Assembly (NCBI GenBank): GCA_903942465.1 | Contig: CAJAPA010000160.1 | Coordinates: 1 to 51,039 of the forward strand | DNA length: 51,039 bases | Direction: 5' to 3' | Source: an uncultured Gammaproteobacteria bacterium | Lineage (GTDB): Bacteria > Pseudomonadota > Gammaproteobacteria > Xanthomonadales > Xanthomonadaceae | Shown: positions 44,469-51,039 of the stretch, piece by piece | Layout: each line of letters opens with the position of its first letter | Numbering within the stretch: position 1 is the stretch's first letter | Notes under the pieces: generated by a model | Seen by the model: only the letters and a program-made list of their open reading frames with translations | Told to the model about the DNA's origin: nothing | The model's database searches: none | Translations under genes and position numbers: made by a program

Positions 44469-45821
44469 TTAGAGCGCGCGGTGGGTTCCCTGCCGCATCC
44501 ACAAAGTGCAAATCCACTTAACGCCTTGTTTTACCGGAGTCCCCGCATGGAGGCTGACGGCGCAGGTTTTGCCGTCGGGTAACAGGTTATCGAAGCTGAT
44601 GATTTGCCCCTGTTCTGGCCTCAATTCCAGCGAAAGCAACGGGAAGCTGGTTGTACCGCCCGAAACCGGTGCCTCCAGATACGCGATGACCGTGCGCAGG
44701 CGCTGGCCGGAACCGCCATTTTCCCGGGCAATGAAATGGTTCGGGGGCAGGTTGTCGCGATGCAACCGGAACTCCTGGCCGGGCAGGTAACGGAGCATGG
44801 TCAGCTGTTCGGAATTCGCCAGCGGCAGCTTCGCGGCATGGGCCATTTTCCGCTGAAGGAGATTCAGATAAACCTGCTCGAATTCGGGCAGGAAGTAAAA
44901 ATCGTGACTGCTGCGCTCGGCACTCAACTGGCTTTTGCCGTTTTCATCGACGACGATGGAGGGCTCCAGGTTGGGTGCGCCAAGACATTGGATGTAGAGG
45001 CATTCTTCTTTGCTCAAGGCATTGTTGAACGCAAGCAGATTATTGGCGCTGTGCAGGATTTGACCGTGCTCCAGGAGTTCGGCCTGTTGCAGATGGCTGA
45101 AATCGAATTCGGCATGTGCGCCGATAGCAGGGGCTTTGCTTGGCTCCGGGGGCGTGAATCCAAACCGCAGATCAGGCTCCCGGACCGGCATATTCCATTC
45201 CCGGGACAGTGCCAGAATGCTGTTTGCCCGGGCAGGATCAGGGTTGCAGAGCCGGCCGGATGCCAGACGTTCGCCAAGCAGGGCCATGGCTACAATGCTG
45301 CCGTTCAGTGCGGCCAACTCAAGCATGTCGGTGCTGGCCAATTGCTGTTCCGTATTGCCATAGCGGCCGAAATAAACCGCAGCGTCGCACAATGCGTTCG
45401 GGTGTCCGGCGCGGCAACAAGTGGCCATTCGCTCGGCGAGCCTGTTCCAATCCAAGGGTTCGGCTGTTTCAGTCAGGCTGGAGTAGGCTAGCCGGTAGAT
45501 TGCCGGCGGGTATCCGAGTTTTTCAGCCTGACGGAGATGATCCACGCCACGCCGAGTGTCTTCGTCGGAGGGGTTCTCGAAGAACTGACGTTTATCGGTA
45601 GCCTTTACTGCCAAACCCTGGCCGCCTTCAGCAGCAGACGAAGCCTTTGTTGCGGCGTTCTCCGTGTTCTGTATTAACAAAACATTGGCTAATTCAAAAT
45701 GCGCAATCGAATTGCCTTGATTTGCTAATACTTCAAGCAGGCTTTTGGCCTCGGCAATCCGATGATTGCTCAACAGCTGTTTTGCCTGCACCAATTGCTG
45801 TTGCTGTGGATTTGAATTCAT
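44469..45821 (-). CDS. Sel1-like repeat protein with C-terminal prolyl 4-hydroxylase-like 2OG-Fe(II) dioxygenase
   Basis: 450 residues. The N-terminal half (about 1-215) is helical, with tetratricopeptide/Sel1-like repeats ([39 protein letters not shown]). The C-terminal half (about 255-450) is a prolyl-4-hydroxylase-like fold with the iron motif HRD in [10 protein letters not shown], a distal histidine in SLHAGTPV and the 2-oxoglutarate-binding lysine in KQGVKW. It may hydroxylate a protein proline, but the target is unknown. No signal peptide. A -10 box six bases before the ATG suggests a leaderless message. It is divergent from icmF. Confidence 0.88.
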   Translation of the reverse strand: MNSNPQQQQLVQAKQLLSNHRIAEAKSLLEVLANQGNSIAHFELANVLLIQNTENAATKASSAAEGGQGLAVKATDKRQFFENPSDEDTRRGVDHLRQAEKLGYPPAIYRLAYSSLTETAEPLDWNRLAERMATCCRAGHPNALCDAAVYFGRYGNTEQQLASTDMLELAALNGSIVAMALLGERLASGRLCNPDPARANSILALSREWNMPVREPDLRFGFTPPEPSKAPAIGAHAEFDFSHLQQAELLEHGQILHSANNLLAFNNALSKEECLYIQCLGAPNLEPSIVVDENGKSQLSAERSSHDFYFLPEFEQVYLNLLQRKMAHAAKLPLANSEQLTMLRYLPGQEFRLHRDNLPPNHFIARENGGSGQRLRTVIAYLEAPVSGGTTSFPLLSLELRPEQGQIISFDNLLPDGKTCAVSLHAGTPVKQGVKWICTLWMRQGTHRAL

Positions 45822-45833
45822 CAGGCGATTTTA
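45822..45833 (-). promoter_or_regulatory. -10 element placed for a leaderless oxygenase mRNA
   Basis: Minus-strand TAAAAT (45833-45828), then CGCCTG, then the ATG at 45821. The expected start is the A of the ATG; no ribosome binding site precedes it. This is the same geometry as cysS. Confidence 0.45.
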
Positions 45834-45865
45834 CCGGTAAGTCGCTCAATTATTGCCTATCGGGG

Positions 45866-45871
45866 TACAAT
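45866..45871 (+). promoter_or_regulatory. Candidate -10 of icmF
   Basis: TACAAT 33 bases before the ATG at 45905, with AGGTG as ribosome binding site. The -35 is weak. Confidence 0.4.
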
Positions 45872-45904
45872 TGTCATCGTTCGTTTCCGTGCAGCAGGTG
45901 TCCC

Positions 45905-48900
45905 ATGCCGTCCAGTTCTCCCGTGCCCAGCCGTCAGCCGCTGACGGACAAAGCCCCCCTGCGTTTCGTCACCGCCGCCTCGCTGTTCGACGGCCATGAT
46001 GCCGCCATCAATATCATGCGCCGGCTGATCCAGGCCCAGGGCGCGGAAGTGGTGCATCTGGGCCACAACCGCTCGGTCGATGACGTGGTGCGTGCGGCCC
46101 TGCAGGAAGACGCCGACGGCATCGCGCTGTCGAGCTATCAGGGTGGCCATGTCGAGTACTTCAAATACATCATTGACCGCCTGAACGAAGCCGGCGCGTC
46201 GCACATCCGCGTGTTCGGCGGCGGGGGCGGTACCATCACCCCGGATGAAATCGCCGAGCTGGAAGCCTATGGCGTGGAGCGCATCTATCACCCGGACGAT
46301 GGCATGCAGATGGGTCTGGTGGCGATGATCGAAGATCTGGTGGCCCGCACCCAGCGCGCCAGTGATGCCAAACCCGGCCGCAGCGACGGTGCCGCTGATG
46401 AATACGCCATCGGCCGCCTGCTGTCCGCCATCGAGCAGGAAGGCTTCAGCGAAACCGAACTGCAGAACCTGCGCCGGCAATGGCAGCTGGCCGGCGGCAA
46501 AACCCCGGTCATCGGCCTGACCGGCACCGGCGGGGCCGGCAAGAGCTCGGTCACCGATGAACTGTTGAACCGCTTCCTGCAGCATTTCCCGAACATGCGC
46601 ATCGCGGTGATTTCGGTCGATCCGACCCGTCGGCGCAGCGGCGGCGCCCTGCTGGGCGACCGTATCCGGATGAACAGCCTGCGCTCGCCGAACCTGTTCA
46701 TGCGCTCGATGGCCACCCGCCGCCAGCACATGGCCACCAATGCCGTGCTGAAAGACGCCATTGCCTGCCTGAAGGGGCAGGGCTTCGATCTGGTCATCGT
46801 GGAAACTGCTGGAATTGGTCAGTCCGATTCCGAAATCGTCGATCTGGTCGATTTCCCGGTGTATGTGATGACGTCCGACTTCGGTGCGCCCAGCCAGTTG
46901 GAAAAAATCGACATGCTCGATTACGCCGAGCTGGTGGTGCTCAATAAATTCGACCGGCGCGGCGCGGAAGACGCCCTTCGCGATGTGCGCAAGCAATGGA
47001 AACGCAACCGCGTGGCGTTCCAGATGAACGACGAGGACGTGCCGGTGTATGCGACCATCGCCTCGCAGTTCAACGATCCGGGCGTGAGCTGGATGTTCAG
47101 CAATCTGTGCCGTTTGCTGAACGACAAACTCCATCCGGCCAGCCCGCAGTGCGACTGGCAGCCGAATGTGGACACCGCCCTCAAGGAGCCGCGCGCCACC
47201 GTGCTGATTCCCGGCAACCGCACGCGTTATCTGTCGGAAATTGCCGAGCAGGGCCGCGGCATCAACCGCAGCATCGCCCATCAGGCCGCGCAGGCCGATC
47301 TGGCGCAATCCTACTGGCAGGCCCTGCAGGCCATTGGCGATGGCAAACTGCCGGCGGCACTGGCCCTGTTCGAGCCGGGTGATCTGAACGATACGTCTGC
47401 GGATGGCTCGATGCGTCTGCTGCGCCAGCGTTACCAGGAATCGGTGAAAGCACTCTCGGCCGACGCTGTGCATCTGCTGCGCGAATGGCCGCAGAAAATG
47501 AAATCGGTGACCGACGAGTTCAACGAATACCGCGTGCGCGACAAAGTGATCCGCGTTGATAACTACCGTGAGTCGCTGTCGCAGCAGAAGATTCCGAAAA
47601 TCGCCGCGCCCAAGTTCACCGGCTGGGGCGAGCTGTTGGTGTTCCTGAGCAAGGAAAATCTGCCCGGCCATTACCCGTACACCGGCGGGGTGTATCCGTA
47701 CCGCCGCAGCGGTGAAGACCCGATTCGCATGTTTGCCGGGGAAGGTACGCCCGAGCGCACCAACCGGCGCTTCCATTACCTGTCGGTCGGCCAGCCGGCC
47801 ATCCGCCTGTCCACCGCCTTCGATTCGGTGACCTTGTACGGCGAAGACCCGGCCATCCGCCCGGACATCTACGGCAAGATCGGCAACTCCGGCGTGTCCA
47901 TCGCCAGCCTGGATGACATGAAGAAGCTGTATTCCGGCTTCGACCTGTGCGCCCCGAACACCAGCGTGAGCATGACCATCAATGGCCCTGCGCCGATGAT
48001 TCTGGCCATGTTCATGAACACCGCCATTGACCAACAAGTGGAAAAATACCTGCGGGCCGATGAAGCCCGTTGGCTGCTGGCGCAGAAGAAAATCGCCGCC
48101 TTGTTCCCGAATGGCGAACAGCCGAAATACGACGGCGACCTCCCACCGACCAATAACGGTTTGGGTTTGGCCTTGTTGGGCCTGACTGGCGATCAGTTGT
48201 TGGATGCCGAGACTTATGACCGCATCCGTACCGAAACCCTGGCTGCCGTGCGCGGCACGGTGCAGGCCGACATTTTGAAGGAAGACCAGGCGCAGAACAC
48301 CTGCATCTTCAGCACCGAATTCGCCCTGCGCATGATGGGCGATATCCAGCAGTTCTTCGTGGAGAACAAGGTCCGCAATTTCTATTCGGTGTCCATCTCC
48401 GGCTATCACATCGCCGAAGCCGGGGCCAATCCGGTCTCGCAGCTGGCGTTTACGCTCAGCAACGGTTTCACCATCGTCGAGTACTACCTGGCGCGCGGCA
48501 TGCACATTGACGATTTCGCCCCGAACCTGAGCTTCTTCTTCAGCAACGGCATGGATCCGGAATACACCGTGATCGGCCGCGTGGCCCGCCGCATCTGGGC
48601 GCGCGCCATGCGCGAGCGCTACGGCGCCAACGAACGCAGCCAGATGATGAAGTACCACATCCAGACCTCCGGGCGCTCGCTGCACGCGCAGGAAATCCAG
48701 TTCAACGACATCCGCACTACGCTTCAGGCCCTATACGCGCTATTCGACAACTGCAACAGCCTGCACACCAACGCCTACGACGAAGCCATCACCACTCCCA
48801 CCGAGGAATCGGTGCGGCGCGCGGTGGCCATCCAGATGATCATCAACAAGGAACTGGGCCTGAACTTCAACGAGAACCCCTGGCAGGGCAGTTTCATCGT

Positions 48901-49354
48901 GGATGAGCTGACTGACCTGGTGGAAGAGGCGGTGTACAAGGAGTTCGATGCGCTATCCGAGCGCGGCGGCGTGCTGGGCGCCATGGACACCATGTACCAG
49001 CGCGGCAAGATCCAGGAAGAGTCCATGTACTACGAGCACAAGAAGCACGACGGCAGCCTGCCGCTGGTGGGCGTGAACACCTTCCTGCCCAAGAATCCGG
49101 ACAAGGATGCCATTGGCAAGTTGGAGCTGATTCGCAGTACCGAAGCCGAGAAGGGCATGCAGATTGACCAAGTGGCGCGCTTCCAACAGCTGCGCAATTC
49201 CTTGGCCGCCGATGGCCTGAAGCCTTTGCAGTCCATTGCCCGCGAGCGCCGGAATATCTTTGCCGGATTGCTGGAAGCAGTGAAAACGCATTCGCTGGGG
49301 CAGATCAGCCATGCGTTGTACGATGTCGGCGGCGAATATCGGCGGAATATGTAA
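45905..49354 (+). CDS. icmF: Fused isobutyryl-CoA mutase (IcmF)
   Basis: 1149 residues in IcmF order: B12-binding domain (1-145, DGHDAAIN with H31), MeaI-like G-protein chaperone (200-420; P-loop [13 protein letters not shown]) and mutase barrel (about 540-1149). F610 (RMFAGEG) and Q797 (EDQAQNTC) are at the positions where isobutyryl-CoA mutases carry Phe/Gln and methylmalonyl-CoA mutases Tyr/Arg, so isobutyryl/n-butyryl-CoA, and possibly isovaleryl/pivalyl-CoA, are the expected substrates. The start at 45905 is chosen because earlier in-frame codons lie in the divergent promoter and oxygenase gene. Confidence 0.95.
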   Translation: MPSSSPVPSRQPLTDKAPLRFVTAASLFDGHDAAINIMRRLIQAQGAEVVHLGHNRSVDDVVRAALQEDADGIALSSYQGGHVEYFKYIIDRLNEAGASHIRVFGGGGGTITPDEIAELEAYGVERIYHPDDGMQMGLVAMIEDLVARTQRASDAKPGRSDGAADEYAIGRLLSAIEQEGFSETELQNLRRQWQLAGGKTPVIGLTGTGGAGKSSVTDELLNRFLQHFPNMRIAVISVDPTRRRSGGALLGDRIRMNSLRSPNLFMRSMATRRQHMATNAVLKDAIACLKGQGFDLVIVETAGIGQSDSEIVDLVDFPVYVMTSDFGAPSQLEKIDMLDYAELVVLNKFDRRGAEDALRDVRKQWKRNRVAFQMNDEDVPVYATIASQFNDPGVSWMFSNLCRLLNDKLHPASPQCDWQPNVDTALKEPRATVLIPGNRTRYLSEIAEQGRGINRSIAHQAAQADLAQSYWQALQAIGDGKLPAALALFEPGDLNDTSADGSMRLLRQRYQESVKALSADAVHLLREWPQKMKSVTDEFNEYRVRDKVIRVDNYRESLSQQKIPKIAAPKFTGWGELLVFLSKENLPGHYPYTGGVYPYRRSGEDPIRMFAGEGTPERTNRRFHYLSVGQPAIRLSTAFDSVTLYGEDPAIRPDIYGKIGNSGVSIASLDDMKKLYSGFDLCAPNTSVSMTINGPAPMILAMFMNTAIDQQVEKYLRADEARWLLAQKKIAALFPNGEQPKYDGDLPPTNNGLGLALLGLTGDQLLDAETYDRIRTETLAAVRGTVQADILKEDQAQNTCIFSTEFALRMMGDIQQFFVENKVRNFYSVSISGYHIAEAGANPVSQLAFTLSNGFTIVEYYLARGMHIDDFAPNLSFFFSNGMDPEYTVIGRVARRIWARAMRERYGANERSQMMKYHIQTSGRSLHAQEIQFNDIRTTLQALYALFDNCNSLHTNAYDEAITTPTEESVRRAVAIQMIINKELGLNFNENPWQGSFIVDELTDLVEEAVYKEFDALSERGGVLGAMDTMYQRGKIQEESMYYEHKKHDGSLPLVGVNTFLPKNPDKDAIGKLELIRSTEAEKGMQIDQVARFQQLRNSLAADGLKPLQSIARERRNIFAGLLEAVKTHSLGQISHALYDVGGEYRRNM

Positions 49355-49357
49355 GCC

Positions 49358-50281
49358 ATGTCAGAAGATGTAGTTCCTTATCTCGTTGGACCGTCTATTT
49401 CTGCGTGGGATTCCGATGGCCGCGCAGCTTGGCTCGCCTCCCGCGTAAAATCACGTAGCTACACCGACGAGGTGCTGCGCAAAATCGAGGCCTTGCGCGA
49501 GCGCTTTGATGTGGCCGAATACGGCCAGATTGACTACGGCGGTGAACGCTACCCGCTGCTGGCGCTGAAATCCCGCGACTGGCGCGATGATTTGCCCGTG
49601 GCGCTGGTGACCGGCGGCGTACACGGCTATGAAACCAGCGGTGTGCAGGGCGCCTTGGCGTTCATGGCTGCCCATGGCAGCGACTACAACGGCAAGATCA
49701 ACATTCTGCTGGCCCCGTGCGTGAGCCCCTGGGCCTACGAGCGCGTGCAGCGCTGGAACGCCGAAGCGCTTGACCCGAACCGTTCGTTCACCGGGCAGGG
49801 CGGAACGCAGGAAGCGGCAGCGCTGATGCGCTTGCTGGCGCCGTTGCAGGGCAGGGTGCTGCTGCACATCGACCTGCACGAAACCACCGACTCGGACGAA
49901 ACCGAATTCCGCCCGGCCAAAGCCGCCCGCGATGGCGTGCCCTTCGTGCCCGGCGATATCCCGGACGGATTCTACCTGTGCGGCGACGAAAAGAACCCGC
50001 AGCTGGCGTTCCAGAGTGCGGTCAATTTGGCGGTGGCGGAAGTGACCCACATTGCGCCGAGCGATGCCAAGGGCGAGATCATCGGAACAACGGCGGTGGC
50101 GCCGGGCGTGATTCTGTATGACTACACAGCCCTCGGCCTATGCGCCGGCATGACCGATGCGCGCTTCACCACCACCACCGAAGTTTACCCGGACAGCCCG
50201 CGGGCCACGCCGGAAATCTGCAACGCCGCGCAGGTGGCAGCGGTGCGGGCGGCCATCGCGTTTGCCTTGCAGGCCCGCTAA
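49358..50281 (+). CDS. M14-family zinc carboxypeptidase-like protein
   Basis: 307 residues. Zinc motif HxxE is H89-x-x-E92 (GGVHGYETSG). A later histidine in LLHIDLHETTD is the third ligand and the glutamate in TTTEVYPDS fits the catalytic base. No signal peptide, so cytoplasmic. Related proteins are often annotated as succinylglutamate desuccinylase/aspartoacylase-like or M14 peptidases; I cannot choose the substrate. It begins three bases after icmF and likely shares its transcript. Confidence 0.88.
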   Translation: MSEDVVPYLVGPSISAWDSDGRAAWLASRVKSRSYTDEVLRKIEALRERFDVAEYGQIDYGGERYPLLALKSRDWRDDLPVALVTGGVHGYETSGVQGALAFMAAHGSDYNGKINILLAPCVSPWAYERVQRWNAEALDPNRSFTGQGGTQEAAALMRLLAPLQGRVLLHIDLHETTDSDETEFRPAKAARDGVPFVPGDIPDGFYLCGDEKNPQLAFQSAVNLAVAEVTHIAPSDAKGEIIGTTAVAPGVILYDYTALGLCAGMTDARFTTTTEVYPDSPRATPEICNAAQVAAVRAAIAFALQAR

Positions 50282-50368
50282 GCCCGAAACCACGCCTCAC
50301 GGATGCTATGATTTCAGGGTAGGGCACACCAATGCGGTGCCCGGTGCGGACTGATTCAGAGGATACCT

Positions 50369-51039
50369 ATGCGCTTGATGCTGATCTTCATGCTTGCGGT
50401 CGCCGGTTTGGCGGGTTGTGCCAGTCTTTCGCCGCAACCACCACCGCCTGCGCCGATGGCACCGCTGCCGCCTCCACCCCCACCGCCGCCACCCATGCCC
50501 GTGGCGTGGGCGAACCAGGACGCGCAACGGCAAGCGCCGAACAGGGCTCGCGTTGCCGCCGCCCGGAAGGCCGAAGGCAAGCAGACCACGGCCACCACCA
50601 CCACCCGTGCCGAGCCGGCATCGGTAGCTGCAGCTCCGGCGCAGCCTGAAACCGAAGCACCAACGCCCGACACCTCGACCACCGCCGTGGATCAGATTCT
50701 GTCGCAGCTGGTGTTGGGCGATGTCGCCTTCAATGCCCCGGAAAAAATCAACATCGAAGACACGGTGTCCATCCGTGTCGCGCTCAGTCCGGACCAAGGC
50801 GCGGCCGCGGTCAGTGCCCGCATCGAAGAGCCGGGCAAGCGCATCGCCGAAACATTGCAGGTCTCGAACCTGATGCAGGCCCGGCTGACCGGCGAAGGCT
50901 TCAAGATCGTTGCGGTCACGCCCGAGAAACAGGCGGTATCGTCCGGTATCACCGAGTGGTTGTGGGATGTAACGCCGCTGGAAGAAGGCAAACACCAGCT
51001 GACGCTGAGCATGGATGCCCTGATTACCGTCAACGGCGA
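50369..51039 (+). CDS. Polyproline lipoprotein, 3' end outside window
   Basis: Reading frame from ATG 50369 (AGAGGA upstream) stays open to the window end, 223 codons. Lipobox LAGC gives lipid cysteine C17. The next segment is proline-rich (PPPP, then nine prolines in a row), followed by a Thr/Ala/Glu linker to about residue 105. After that comes a folded beta-rich domain with TEWLWDVTPLEEGKHQLTL. Translation would need EF-P. The family is not recognised; a C-terminal effector or membrane domain may follow beyond the window. Confidence 0.82.
   Translation, partial: MRLMLIFMLAVAGLAGCASLSPQPPPPAPMAPLPPPPPPPPPMPVAWANQDAQRQAPNRARVAAARKAEGKQTTATTTTRAEPASVAAAPAQPETEAPTPDTSTTAVDQILSQLVLGDVAFNAPEKINIEDTVSIRVALSPDQGAAAVSARIEEPGKRIAETLQVSNLMQARLTGEGFKIVAVTPEKQAVSSGITEWLWDVTPLEEGKHQLTLSMDALITVNG

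Noticed and set aside
45822-45904. Possible cobalamin riboswitch before icmF
   Set aside because: The interval is only 83 bases, with two promoters, and has no B12-box-like sequence.
45857-48685. 942-codon minus-strand open frame inside icmF
   Set aside because: It is the antisense shadow of a GC-rich conserved gene. The translation is rich in His, Gln, Arg and Gly with no recognisable domain, while the plus strand encodes the full IcmF motifs.

Overview
The window is about 60% G+C and gene-dense, with no insertion sequence, prophage, CRISPR array or rRNA. It looks like a gammaproteobacterial chromosome of the Lysobacterales (xanthomonad) group. This placement is inferred from a FimX-type protein, a DksA with a Lys/Ala/Pro tail, a HiPIP, a short FeoB followed by a small Cys-rich membrane protein, a liu leucine-catabolism set and a fused IcmF mutase. 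No ribosomal marker is present to confirm it.

Region 1 (1-11.3 kb): the end of htpX, a degenerate c-di-GMP sensor (fimX-like), then epmB divergent from efp. efp heads a tight five-gene operon: efp, mtaD, ubiG, a MupP/Gph-type phosphatase and a squalene/phytoene-synthase-like protein. yidD-pyrC run the other way. dksA carries a 238-residue basic tail and is followed by a membrane diguanylate cyclase.

Region 2 (11.3-23.9 kb): a possible 23-codon small ORF, a secreted DUF885 protein, sufE and cysS; tRNA-Pro(CGG); hisS overlapping an unusually long hutH-like ammonia-lyase, then a secreted phosphoesterase; the methionine-salvage operon mtnB-mtnD-mtnC; a Tat-exported HiPIP; and rmuC. A Fur-box-like site lies between mtnB and the HiPIP gene.

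Region 3 (24-30.4 kb): an APC permease, a Nudix protein, an operon of short-chain dehydrogenase, efpL (yeiP) and GNAT, and a PlpD-like patatin/beta-barrel protein.

Region 4 (30.4-44.4 kb): leucine catabolism in two minus-strand blocks. liuC, cupin, liuD, liuE and GNAT all overlap. mccB (liuB)-DGC and ldh-liuA-thiolase lie further right. Between them sit Fur-controlled feoA-feoB-small Cys-rich protein (plus strand) and an Ala-rich lipoprotein. Together these convert leucine to acetyl-CoA and acetoacetate, apart from the branched-chain ketoacid dehydrogenase, which is not here.

Region 5 (44.4-51 kb): a Sel1-like/prolyl-hydroxylase-like oxygenase divergent from icmF, an M14 metallopeptidase-like protein, and a polyproline lipoprotein cut by the window end.

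The longest stretch without protein genes is about 430 bases between cysS and hisS; it holds tRNA-Pro, two terminator-like hairpins and promoters. I see no clear new multi-gene system. The best leads are the hisS-hutH fusion of transcription units, the cysteine-poor tailed DksA, the Fur-box-like site at mtnB/HiPIP, the uncharacterised genes translationally coupled to leucine catabolism, and two promoters placed for leaderless mRNAs.
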